Shown in pieces: positions 1 through 7,758 of a stretch of DNA of 42,065 bases (the first letter of the stretch is position 1; every line of letters begins with the position of its first letter). The stretch comes from Telmatospirillum sp. (lineage in GTDB: Bacteria; Pseudomonadota; Alphaproteobacteria; Rhodospirillales; Magnetospirillaceae). The DNA is taken from positions 35,520-77,584 of the forward strand of contig WASQ01000053.1 in the NCBI GenBank assembly GCA_009712185.1. Direction: 5' to 3'. Position numbers and translations under genes: made by a program. The notes below the pieces were generated by a model, which worked only from the letters and a program-made list of their open reading frames with translations, was not told the DNA's origin and did not search any database.

Positions 1-30
1 CGCCCCCCCCCCCCCCCCCCCCCCCCCCCC
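1..30. other. Homopolymer C tract at contig end (probable artefact)
   Basis: Positions 3-30 are 28 consecutive C. Read outward from the contig this is poly-G, and the right end of the window also finishes in 28 G. Matching homopolymers at both ends fit dark-cycle poly-G reads better than biology. The first trustworthy base is about position 31. Confidence 0.75.
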
Positions 31-105
31 GCCCTTCGCCACGGCCTTCCTTTCCGAAAGGCCGCGATCACCAACCCGGCCGTTCACGGCAAGGGAGGAC
101 AGATC

Positions 106-1704
106 ATGTCCATCAACAACGCCACGTCCACCCGCGATGGCGCCGGCCTGCGGCCCCTGACAGGGGCGACGGCCACGGCGCCCCGCGCCGGCACGGATGC
201 GGACCAGCCCATCCTGACCGCCAGGGGCGTCACCAAGCGGTTCCCGGGGGTTCTGGCCCTCGACAATGTCCAGTTCGACCTGCGCCGGGGCGAGGTCCAC
301 GCGCTGTGCGGCGAGAACGGGGCCGGCAAGTCGACCCTGATGAAAATCATCAGCGGCCTTTACCGCCTGGACGACGGCGAGGTCGTCTACAAGGGCGAGC
401 CCCGGCATTTCCACTCGATCCAGGACGCCCAGGCCGCCGGCATCACGCTCATCCACCAGGAACTCAATCTGGTGCCCCATCTCACGGTCGCCGAGAACAT
501 CTACCTCGCCCGCGAACCGAAAAAGGGATTGTTTGTCGACCGCCGGAAAATGGAGGCCGACGCCCAGGTCTATCTCGACCGGCTGAAGGTCAATATCAAG
601 GCGTCGGATCTGGTGCTGACCCTGTCCGTGGCACGCCAGCAGATGGTCGAGATCGCCAAGGCGCTGTCACTGGACGCCGAGATTCTGATCATGGACGAGC
701 CGACCTCGTCGCTGACGGAATCCGAGATCGACCGCCTGTTCGAAATCATCCAGGAACTGAAAGCCGACGGCGTCGGCATTATCTACATTTCCCACCGGCT
801 GGACGAACTGCGCCGCATCGTCGATCGCGTCACCGTGATGCGCGACGGCCGCTATGTGTCAACCCGTGACCTCGCCGACATCACGGTCGACGACATCGTG
901 GCCGCCATGGTCGGCCGTTCGCTGGAAGATAAATTCCCCGAACGGACGTCGGTCCCGGGCGACGAGGAGATCATGTCGGTCCGCGGACTGACCCGTCATG
1001 GCGTGTTCGACAATGTCAGCTTCACCCTGCGCAAGGGGGAGATCCTGGGATTCGCCGGCCTGATGGGCGCCGGGCGCACCGAGGTGGCGCGCGCCATCTT
1101 CGGCGCCGACCACCGCCACGGCGGCTCCATCGCATTGTCGGGCCGGGACCTTTCCATCGCCTCGCCGATCGACGCCATCGAGGCTGGAATCGCCTATCTG
1201 TCGGAAGACCGCAAGCTGAACGGCCTGGCCGTCGGCATGTCGGTCAAGGCCAACATCACCATGGCCAATATGGCGGCCGTCTCGAACCGGATGGGGCTGA
1301 TCGATGATCGCGCCGAGCGCGAGGCGGCGGAACAGTATGTCCGCCTGCTGAATGTGAAGACCCCGTCGATCAGCCAGATCGCCAGGAATCTGTCCGGCGG
1401 CAACCAGCAAAAGGTGGTCATCGCCAAATGGCTGTTCCGGAAATCGCGGGTGCTGTTTTTCGACGAACCGACCAGGGGCATCGATGTCGGTGCCAAATTC
1501 GCCATCTACCAGCTCCTGGATGAACTTGCCCGCGACGGGATCGGGGTGGTCCTGATCACCTCCGAACTGCCGGAGATCCTTGGGATGACCGACCGTGTGG
1601 TGGTTTTCCATGAGGGCGAGGTGACGGGAATTCTCGAAACCTGCCGGACCAACCAGGAAGAAATCATGCAGTACGCCTCTGGCGTCAAGCGCATGCCCTG
1701 CTGA
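106..1704 (+). CDS. Sugar ABC transporter ATP-binding protein (RbsA/MglA/XylG type)
   Basis: This 532-residue protein is the double ATPase of a CUT2-type sugar importer. It acts at the cytoplasmic face of the membrane and powers uptake through the permease encoded 27 bp downstream. The first domain has a normal Walker A (GENGAGKST, about residue 69), an unusual signature (LSVARQQ) and Walker B (ILIMDEPTSSL). The second has a degenerate Walker A (GLMGAGRTEV) and a canonical signature (LSGGNQQKV). This asymmetry is normal for RbsA and MglA. About 35 extra low-complexity residues precede the first domain. The start at 106 has a strong ribosome site (AAGGGAGGA). With the FucO, FucU and RhaB genes downstream, a methylpentose (rhamnose or fucose) is the likely cargo, but that comes from context, not from the ATPase. 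Confidence 0.92.
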   Translation: MSINNATSTRDGAGLRPLTGATATAPRAGTDADQPILTARGVTKRFPGVLALDNVQFDLRRGEVHALCGENGAGKSTLMKIISGLYRLDDGEVVYKGEPRHFHSIQDAQAAGITLIHQELNLVPHLTVAENIYLAREPKKGLFVDRRKMEADAQVYLDRLKVNIKASDLVLTLSVARQQMVEIAKALSLDAEILIMDEPTSSLTESEIDRLFEIIQELKADGVGIIYISHRLDELRRIVDRVTVMRDGRYVSTRDLADITVDDIVAAMVGRSLEDKFPERTSVPGDEEIMSVRGLTRHGVFDNVSFTLRKGEILGFAGLMGAGRTEVARAIFGADHRHGGSIALSGRDLSIASPIDAIEAGIAYLSEDRKLNGLAVGMSVKANITMANMAAVSNRMGLIDDRAEREAAEQYVRLLNVKTPSISQIARNLSGGNQQKVVIAKWLFRKSRVLFFDEPTRGIDVGAKFAIYQLLDELARDGIGVVLITSELPEILGMTDRVVVFHEGEVTGILETCRTNQEEIMQYASGVKRMPC

Positions 1705-1731
1705 AACAAATAGATATTCCAGAGGCGTATC

Positions 1732-2751
1732 ATGACCGTCACCGATACCGTCTTACAAGATCGCAAAATCAGGATCAACCGTAACGACCTGATTCAGAAA
1801 TTCGCCGCGCTCGCTGGCCTCGTTCTTCTGGTTATTGCCTTTTCCCTGACCAGCGATTCTTTTCTGACAACCAGCAATTTCGTCACGCTGGCGCTACAGA
1901 CCACGACCATCGCCTTCCTGGGTTTCGGCGCCACCTGCGTCATCATCACCGGCGGCATCGATCTGTCCGTCGGGTCGGTGCTGGCCCTGGCCGGCGTGGT
2001 CGCCGGCCTTGCGGTGAAGGACGGCATGCCGGTGGTGGTCGCCATGACGCTGGGAGTCCTGGCCGGCGGAGTCTGCGGTCTGATCAACGGCCTGATCATT
2101 ACCCGGATGAAGCTGCCGCCCTTCATTGCGACACTGGGCATGATGATGGTGGCGCGCGGCGTCACCTTGCAGATCACCGGCGCCAGGCCGGTCTCCGGCC
2201 TGGGCGACGCCTTCGGCGTTCTCGGCAACGGATCGCTGATGCGGATGGTGGAGGAGGGCGCCAACGGATTCCCCAAGGTCGTGTTCCCGGGCATTCCCTA
2301 TCCGGTCATCGTGATGATCCTGCTGGCCGTCGCAATCGCCGTGGTGCTGATGAAAACCACCTTCGGACGGCATCTCTATGCCATCGGCTCGAATGAGGAG
2401 GCGGCGCGCCTGTCGGGCGTCAATGTCAACCGGACCAAGATCGGCGCCTATGTGCTGGCGGGCCTGCTGGCCGGTCTGTGCGGCTGCGTCCTGATGTCGC
2501 GCCTCGTCACCGCGCAGCCCAACGAGGGCGTGGCCTACGAGCTGGACGCCATCGCCAGCGCGGTGATCGGCGGCACATCCCTGGTCGGCGGTATCGGAAC
2601 GATATCGGGCACGGTGATCGGCGCCTTCATCATCGGCATCCTGCGCAACGGGCTCAACATGAACGGCGTGTCGAGCTTCATCCAGATGATCACCATCGGC
2701 CTCGTCATCATTGTGACGGTATGGATCGATCAGATGCGGAACCGGCGCTGA
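1732..2751 (+). CDS. Sugar ABC transporter permease (RbsC type)
   Basis: A 339-residue inner-membrane permease of the BPD_transp_2/RbsC family. It has many hydrophobic segments, starting near residues 25-45. It carries the family hallmarks GGIDLSVGSVLALAGVV near residues 70-86, a YAIGSNEEAARLSGV loop that contacts the ATPase, and a C-terminal VIGGTSLVGGIGTISGT segment. Its length is typical. It lies 27 bp behind the ATPase gene and is almost certainly co-transcribed with it. Only one permease gene is present, so the membrane channel would be a homodimer as in ribose importers. The rhizobial rhamnose importer uses two permeases, so this locus is organised differently. Substrate is inferred from the downstream catabolic genes. 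Confidence 0.92.
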   Translation: MTVTDTVLQDRKIRINRNDLIQKFAALAGLVLLVIAFSLTSDSFLTTSNFVTLALQTTTIAFLGFGATCVIITGGIDLSVGSVLALAGVVAGLAVKDGMPVVVAMTLGVLAGGVCGLINGLIITRMKLPPFIATLGMMMVARGVTLQITGARPVSGLGDAFGVLGNGSLMRMVEEGANGFPKVVFPGIPYPVIVMILLAVAIAVVLMKTTFGRHLYAIGSNEEAARLSGVNVNRTKIGAYVLAGLLAGLCGCVLMSRLVTAQPNEGVAYELDAIASAVIGGTSLVGGIGTISGTVIGAFIIGILRNGLNMNGVSSFIQMITIGLVIIVTVWIDQMRNRR

Positions 2752-2779
2752 CAAAGGGTGTTCGCGCCTTGAAGAGCCT

Positions 2780-2818
2780 GGTCTCCGCGAGGCCGGCCGA
2801 AGCCGGGTCGCGGAGACC
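2780..2818. promoter_or_regulatory. Intercistronic hairpin between permease and binding-protein genes
   Basis: GGTCTCCGCGA at 2780-2790 is exactly complementary to TCGCGGAGACC at 2808-2818. The 17-nt loop holds a further GGCCGG/CCGG pairing. No T-run follows, so it is more likely an mRNA-processing or stabilising hairpin, or an attenuator, than a simple terminator. In importer operons such structures often let the binding protein be made in excess of the membrane parts. Confidence 0.6.
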
Positions 2819-2906
2819 TTGAGGGGGTGGGGACGACGTCCGCCCCCGGGGGAGGTCCCGGTCGGGCCCACCCTTCCCGAAACGAAAACAAACGGAGGAA
2901 CGGTCA

Positions 2907-3854
2907 ATGAAGAGGATCATGTTTGGGGCCCTGGTGGCCGCCATGATGACGGCCGCCGCGCCGCAGGCCTTCGCGGACGGCAAGGAGATCGCCGTCATCG
3001 TCAAGACCGCCAATGCCAATTTCTGGCAGAACGTGCGCAAGGGGGCCGAGGCCGCGATCAAGGAACATCCCGGCTATACCGTGAACTTCCAGGGGCCGGC
3101 GGCCGAATCGAACGTCGCCGACGAGGTCAATATGGTCGAGAACGCGATCAACCGGAAGGTTGCCGGCATCGTTCTCGCCCCCTCCGATCCCGACGCGCTG
3201 GTCCCCGTCGCCAAGAAGGCCTGGGAAAACAGCATTCCGTTGATCCTGATCGACAGCGCCATGTCGCCGGCCGGTGACAAATATTACCAGTCCTTCCTGT
3301 CCACCAATAACGACAAGGCCGGCCGCCAGTGCGCCGAGGAACTGATCAAGCGGATGGGGACCACGGGCAAGGTCGCCATCATGTCCTATGTCCCGGGCGT
3401 GGGCTCCGAGATCGGCCGTGTCGGCGGTTTCACCAGCTATATCAAGGAGCATTCGAAGATCGAGATCGTGGGGCCGTTCTATTCGCAGTCGCAGATGGCC
3501 ACAGCGCTCAACCAGACCATCGACATCATGGCCGCCAATCCCGACCTGAAGGGCATCTTCGGCGCCAATGAGCCGACCGCCGAGGGCATGGGCCGCGCCA
3601 TCGCGCAAAGCGGCAAGGCCGGCGCCGTCACCGCCATCGGCTTCGATGGCAATCAGGGCCTTCAGGACTTCGTCCGCAATGGCACCCTGAAGGGCATCGC
3701 CGTCCAGGGATCGTTCCAGATGGGCCAGATGGGCGTGCAGACGGTGATGCAGGTGATCGCCGGCAAGAGCGTGCCGAAGACCATCGACACCGGTGTCGTC
3801 TTCGTCACCAAGGACAACATCGACACCGCCGAAGCGAAGAACGTTCTTTACTGA
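2907..3854 (+). CDS. Periplasmic sugar-binding protein (RbsB-like)
   Basis: A 315-residue substrate-binding protein of the Peripla_BP_4/RbsB family. The first 23 residues form a signal peptide (positive MKR, hydrophobic core, cleavage near PQAFA), so it acts in the periplasm and delivers sugar to the permease. The mature part begins with the family pattern EIAVIVKTANANFWQNV and later has IVLAPSDPDAL, ILIDSAM and AIGFDGNQG, which line the two-lobed binding cleft. The start is preceded by GGAGGAACGG. It is third in the importer operon, separated from the permease by 155 bp holding a strong hairpin, and followed by another strong hairpin before the alcohol dehydrogenase gene. Substrate is not readable from sequence; methylpentose is inferred. 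Confidence 0.92.
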   Translation: MKRIMFGALVAAMMTAAAPQAFADGKEIAVIVKTANANFWQNVRKGAEAAIKEHPGYTVNFQGPAAESNVADEVNMVENAINRKVAGIVLAPSDPDALVPVAKKAWENSIPLILIDSAMSPAGDKYYQSFLSTNNDKAGRQCAEELIKRMGTTGKVAIMSYVPGVGSEIGRVGGFTSYIKEHSKIEIVGPFYSQSQMATALNQTIDIMAANPDLKGIFGANEPTAEGMGRAIAQSGKAGAVTAIGFDGNQGLQDFVRNGTLKGIAVQGSFQMGQMGVQTVMQVIAGKSVPKTIDTGVVFVTKDNIDTAEAKNVLY

Positions 3855-3863
3855 CACCTGGAT

Positions 3864-3909
3864 GGTCCACCGGCGTCCGCTTCCCCGGAGGCGGCGGCGC
3901 CGGTGGACC
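3864..3909. terminator. Intercistronic hairpin after the binding-protein gene
   Basis: GGTCCACCGGCG at 3864-3875 pairs perfectly with CGCCGGTGGACC at 3898-3909 (12 bp), and an inner CCGC/GCGG stem lies in the loop. No T-run follows. It probably protects the 3' end of the binding-protein message or partly terminates before the enzyme genes. Confidence 0.5.
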
Positions 3910-3979
3910 CCGTCCCGAGCCGTCCGGGGGCGATCCGCGTCTCCCGGAAGGGACCGGCAAGCCTTTCAAGGATTCCGAC

Positions 3980-5128
3980 ATGCCATTTCGTCTCTGCTTT
4001 CCCAAGATCAATATCAGCGGCGCCGGCGCGCTGGCTGAGGTTCCCCTGGAACTGGCCCAGCGCGGCTTCTCCACACCGCTTGTCGTCACCGACGCCGTCC
4101 TGGTCAAAGCCGGGCTGGTGCGGCCGCTGCTGGAGGGCCTGAAGGCCAGGGGGCTGTCGCCCGTCCTGTTTGATGGTGTCCTGCCCAACCCGACGGTTGG
4201 TATCGTCGATCAGGCTTTCGACGCCTTCACCCGGGGAAAATGCGATTCGATCGTCGCCGTCGGCGGCGGCAGCCCGATCGACACCGGCAAGGCGGTGCGC
4301 ATCCTGTCGGCCAATCCGAAACCCGTCACCCTTTACAACGGTGTCGGCAAGGTGGCGCGGGAAGGGGCTTTCCTGATCGCCGTGAACACGACGGCCGGAA
4401 CCGCGGCCGAGGTGACGTCGAATGCGGTCATCACCGACACCGACAATCAGGTGAAGATGGTGATCATCAGTCCCAACATCATTCCCGATATCTCGGTCAA
4501 CGATCCGGCGATGATGACCGGCATCCCGGCCCCGATCACCGCGGCCACCGGCATGGATGCGCTGACCCACGCCATCGAGGCCTATGTGGCCAAAGGCGCC
4601 CATGTTCTGACCGACCATTCCGCGCTGGAATCCATCCGCCTGATCAGCGCCTATCTGCCGCGCGCGGTGGAGAACGGCGCCGACCTCGAGGCGCGCGAAA
4701 TGATGGCTTACGGCCAGTTCATCGCCGGGCTGGCGTTCAACAGCGCCGGTCTCGGAATGGTGCATGCCATGGCCCACCAGCCGGGCGCCGTGAAGAATCT
4801 GCCGCATGGCGTGTGCAACGCGATCCTGTTGCCGGCAGTCGAAAGCGTCAACCGTCCCCATGCCAAACGCCGGTTCGCCGACATCGCGCGGGCCATGGGC
4901 GTGGACACGGCCGGCATGGATGACGAGGCCGCGTCGCTTGCCGCGATCGCCGCGATCCGGTCCCTGTCGGCCCGTGTCGGCATTCCGAAAGGCTTTGCCG
5001 AACTGGGCGTCACCGAGGCCGATCTGCCGGTTTTCGTCCGCAAGGCGCAACAGGACCCCTGCGCGCCCGGCAATCCGGTGGCAATGACCGACGATCAGGT
5101 GATGGCGATCTATCGCGAGACCTTGTAA
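3980..5128 (+). CDS. fucO: Iron-containing alcohol dehydrogenase, FucO-like (lactaldehyde reductase)
   Basis: A 382-residue group III (Fe-ADH) dehydrogenase, full length for the family and cytoplasmic. It has the NAD-binding GGGSPIDTGK (about 95-104), the TTAGTAAEVT motif (about 137-146), and metal ligands D193 and H197 in GMDALTHAIEAY plus H262 and H276 in VHAMAHQPGAVKNLPHG, with the same His spacing as E. coli FucO. FucO converts L-lactaldehyde, made by the rhamnulose- and fuculose-phosphate aldolases, to L-1,2-propanediol. The adjacent mutarotase and rhamnulokinase support that role, but Fe-ADHs are broad and an ethanol- or other aldehyde-reducing role cannot be excluded. The start at 3980 was chosen because it begins the conserved domain. 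Confidence 0.82.
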   Translation: MPFRLCFPKINISGAGALAEVPLELAQRGFSTPLVVTDAVLVKAGLVRPLLEGLKARGLSPVLFDGVLPNPTVGIVDQAFDAFTRGKCDSIVAVGGGSPIDTGKAVRILSANPKPVTLYNGVGKVAREGAFLIAVNTTAGTAAEVTSNAVITDTDNQVKMVIISPNIIPDISVNDPAMMTGIPAPITAATGMDALTHAIEAYVAKGAHVLTDHSALESIRLISAYLPRAVENGADLEAREMMAYGQFIAGLAFNSAGLGMVHAMAHQPGAVKNLPHGVCNAILLPAVESVNRPHAKRRFADIARAMGVDTAGMDDEAASLAAIAAIRSLSARVGIPKGFAELGVTEADLPVFVRKAQQDPCAPGNPVAMTDDQVMAIYRETL

Positions 5129-5153
5129 CGCGGGCCGTCGGGAGTGCGCGGTG

Positions 5154-5227
5154 GTGAAAAAGCCCCAATTCCGCCGCTTTCGCGGCAGACTCCGGCAGGG
5201 ACGCCGGAGCCACCGGGTTTTTTCACC
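5154..5227 (-). repeat. Dispersed double-hairpin repeat, copy A
   Basis: This intergenic element reads on the minus strand as a GTGAAAAAA lead, a stem CTCCGGC/GCCGGAG (5190-5196 with 5203-5209) and a second stem GCCGC/GCGGC (5173-5177 with 5182-5186). Related copies lie at 10864-10906 and 19211-19276, all between genes. It resembles REP-type elements found in many copies in GC-rich genomes. Confidence 0.6.
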
Positions 5228-5250
5228 TCCCCTCCCGCCCAAAGGAAAAG

Positions 5251-5313
5251 ATGAGTAGGGCGGGCGTCCCGCCTAAAGGAAAATGAGTAGGGCGGGGGTC
5301 CCGCCCAAAGGGA
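5251..5313 (+). repeat. Two tandem 32-bp palindromic repeats
   Basis: Two near-identical units (5251-5282 and 5283-5313) each read ATGAGTAGGGCGGG followed by CCCGCC and AAAGG. Each can fold as a GGGCGGG/CCCGCC hairpin. A related sequence in opposite orientation follows copy C near 19304-19330, so this is part of the same dispersed repeat family. It lies just upstream of the mutarotase gene. Confidence 0.6.
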
Positions 5314-5375
5314 GAGATAAAAAGGACCTCTCCCCTGGCCGCCGCCAGAGGGGATGGAAACAAGGAGACTGGTCG

Positions 5376-5810
5376 ATGTTGAAAGGAATTTCGCCGTTGT
5401 TGTCGCCGGACCTGCTGGCGTTGCTCAGTCGCATGGGGCATGGCGATGAGCTGGTGCTGTCGGACGCGCATTTCCCTGCGGAAAGCGTCAACGGCAGGGT
5501 CCTGCGCGCCGATGGGATCGCCGTCGATGCGTTGCTGGACGCCATTTTGCCGCTGTGGGAGCTGGACGCCTATGTCCCCGACCCGCTGGTGATGATGGCG
5601 CCGGTTGCCGGCGACAGTCTCGATCCCCGGGTGGCGGAGCGCTACCGGTCGGTCATTCTGCGTCATCACCCCGGCGCGCCCTCCTTCACCAATCTGCCGC
5701 GGTTCGATTTCTACGAACGTGCCCGCAAGGCCTTCGCCGTGGTGGTGACGGGCGAAACGGCGAAATACGGCAACATCCTGATCAAGAAGGGGGTCATTCC
5801 TGTTTCCTGA
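5376..5810 (+). CDS. fucU: L-fucose mutarotase family protein (FucU/RbsD)
   Basis: A 144-residue cytoplasmic mutarotase that interconverts alpha and beta anomers of a sugar entering catabolism. Nearly the whole protein matches E. coli Fuc[18 protein letters not shown] start, [16 protein letters not shown] (His in GHGDE and Asp/His in SDAHFP are the active-site region), and the C-terminal [16 protein letters not shown]. The start at 5376 was chosen over an upstream in-frame ATG at 5283 because the conserved protein begins here and AAGGAG lies 8 nt upstream. It is 31 bp ahead of the rhamnulokinase gene. FucU and RbsD overlap in specificity, and rhamnose mutarotation is possible given the neighbour. 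Confidence 0.9.
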   Translation: MLKGISPLLSPDLLALLSRMGHGDELVLSDAHFPAESVNGRVLRADGIAVDALLDAILPLWELDAYVPDPLVMMAPVAGDSLDPRVAERYRSVILRHHPGAPSFTNLPRFDFYERARKAFAVVVTGETAKYGNILIKKGVIPVS

Positions 5811-5841
5811 GGACGGACTGGCGATAAGGGGAGGGGAGGCG

Positions 5842-7317
5842 ATGGCAAAGGGGAACGGAACGGCGCGGGTGGCCGCCGTCGACATGGGCGCCGGCAGCAG
5901 CCGCGTGATCCTGGCGGAACTGGCGGATGGCCGGCTGGCGCTGACCGAGGCGCACCGGTTCGAGACGCCGCTGATCGACGACCGGTCCAGCGGCCATCAA
6001 TGCTGGGATGTCGAGGCGATGGAAAGCGGGATGCGCCTCGGCCTGGAGAAGGCGTTCGATCTGGCTCCGCCCGACAGCGTCGGCTGCGACACCTGGGGCG
6101 TCGATTTCGTCCTGCTGGATCGCGACTTGCGGCGGATCGGCCTGCCGGTGTCCTACCGTGACCGCCGGACCGAGGGAATGATGGACGTCATTTTCCGCCA
6201 GATGCCGGCGGACGAGATCTACCGGCGGACCGGGATCCATTTCCAGCCCTACAACACCCTCTACCAGTTGGCGGCGACGCGCCGGGACCATCCGGACTGG
6301 CTGCGTCCCGCCCGCCATCTTCTGATGATGCCCGACTATTTCCATTTCCGCCTGTCGGGTGTCGTCTCCAACGAACACACCATCGCCAGCACGTCGCAGC
6401 TTCTCGACATTGCGACGCGCGACTGGGATCCGGATCTTCTGGCCCTGGCGGGCGCGCCACCGGGATTGATGTGCCGGCCGGTGGAGGCGGGGACGATTCT
6501 CGGGACCGCCGACCTCGGCGGCGGGCGCGTCCTGCGCGTCGTGGCTCCCGGTGGGCACGACACGGCATCGGCCGTGGCGGCGGCGCCTCTCGACGGACCC
6601 GACGACGCCTTCCTCAGCTCCGGCACCTGGTCCCTGATGGGGGTGGAAAGTCCTGTTCCCTATGCCGACGCCACCGCACGGCGTCTCAATTTCGGCAACG
6701 AGGGCGGGGTTCTGGGCCGGTATCGCGTTCTGCGCAACATGATGGGGTTGTGGCTGATCCAGCGCGTCCGCAAGGAAATGGGATCACCCGGCTTCGACGA
6801 GGTGGTGTCGGCGGCCAGGGCGGCGCCGGCCTGGACCACCGTCGTCAATCCGGAGGATCCGCGATTCCTGAATCCGGTTTCGATGGTCGAGACGGTGAAG
6901 GAGCTTGCCGCGCGAGGGGGCGAGCCGGTTCCGGACAGCCTGGGGGCCGTGGCGCGGACCGTGTTCGACAGCCTGGCGCTGGGCTACCGGCGCGTCAAAG
7001 AGGACCTGGAGGTTCTGAGGGGACGGCCGATCAGGCGGATCCGGATCATCGGCGGCGGCAGCCAGAATGCGCTGTTGAACCAGCTCTGCGCCGACGCCTG
7101 TCAATGCCCGGTCAGTGCCGGGCCGGTGGAAACCTCGGCGCTGGGAAACGCCTGTCTGCAAATGATGGCGCTGGGCGCCATCGGGTCCCTTGAGGAGGCG
7201 CGGGCGCTGGTGCGACGGGCCTTCGCGGTCGGCGAGATCGCGCCGGGCGCGCCGGTGCCCGACAGCGTCTGGGCCCGGTTCACCCGCGCGGTCTCGGCTA
7301 CCCCGCCGCTGCAATGA
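5842..7317 (+). CDS. rhaB: Rhamnulokinase (FGGY carbohydrate kinase)
   Basis: A 491-residue FGGY kinase that phosphorylates L-rhamnulose to L-rhamnulose 1-phosphate with ATP in the cytoplasm. It matches E. coli RhaB along its length: AAVDMGAGSSRVILAEL (phosphate 1 loop, residues 11-27), CDTWGVDFVLLD (82-93), SYRDRRTEGM, IHFQPYNTLYQL, LLMMPDYFHFRLSG, GHDTASAV, FLSSGTWSLMG, and the adenosine motif IIGGGSQNALLNQLCADAC. The start at 5842 has a strong GGGGAGG site. It is the last gene of the sugar operon and the strongest evidence that the operon handles a methylpentose, probably rhamnose. RhaA and RhaD are not in this window, so they must be elsewhere or beyond the left contig end. Confidence 0.9.
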   Translation: MAKGNGTARVAAVDMGAGSSRVILAELADGRLALTEAHRFETPLIDDRSSGHQCWDVEAMESGMRLGLEKAFDLAPPDSVGCDTWGVDFVLLDRDLRRIGLPVSYRDRRTEGMMDVIFRQMPADEIYRRTGIHFQPYNTLYQLAATRRDHPDWLRPARHLLMMPDYFHFRLSGVVSNEHTIASTSQLLDIATRDWDPDLLALAGAPPGLMCRPVEAGTILGTADLGGGRVLRVVAPGGHDTASAVAAAPLDGPDDAFLSSGTWSLMGVESPVPYADATARRLNFGNEGGVLGRYRVLRNMMGLWLIQRVRKEMGSPGFDEVVSAARAAPAWTTVVNPEDPRFLNPVSMVETVKELAARGGEPVPDSLGAVARTVFDSLALGYRRVKEDLEVLRGRPIRRIRIIGGGSQNALLNQLCADACQCPVSAGPVETSALGNACLQMMALGAIGSLEEARALVRRAFAVGEIAPGAPVPDSVWARFTRAVSATPPLQ

Positions 7318-7758
7318 GGGGCCGGGGCGACATGGCGCCGGTCCGGACCGAACCGGACAACGAAACAAGACGGGGGGCCGCTCACCGGACATCGTCCGGG
7401 CTGATCCGGACCACTCCGTTCCACAGGGAGGAGAGGATGGATATGCGGACGTTCAAGACTTAGGCGGACGCGTCGCCGGGGGCCATAAGCCCCGCGCGTC
7501 GGGGAACGCGCGCGGGTTCTGACGGCCGTCAACAACCAGCAGGAACGGAACTCATCGGCCGGGGACGCAAGGCGTCATCCCCGAACGGAGGCGCTTTGCC
7601 CCATGGCCGGGAGGACCGCGGCGGTTCCGGACCGTCGCGGAACGAGAGGGCAGTCGGGAAGGGCTGCCGTTTCGGGCCGGAGGCTTTTCCTTTTTTGGGG
7701 GAGGTGCCGGTCCACGTCCCAAGGGGGCGCAGTAATTGATTACTGGAGGAGGAAAGTA
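7318..7758. other. Intergenic region with hairpins and an 8-codon leader-like ORF
   Basis: These 441 bp hold no recognisable gene. A strong ribosome site (GGGAGGAGAGG) precedes ATG at 7437, which opens an 8-codon ORF (MDMRTFKT, stop at 7461-7463). Several GC-rich inverted repeats follow, including an imperfect CCCGCGCGT/ACGCGCGCGGG pair near 7490-7515 and another near 7615-7640. They may form the end of the rhaB transcript and a structured 5' leader for the porin gene. Confidence 0.45.

Noticed and set aside
5251-5313. CRISPR-like short tandem repeats
   Set aside because: Only two adjacent 32-bp units without spacers; they are palindromic REP-like repeats.
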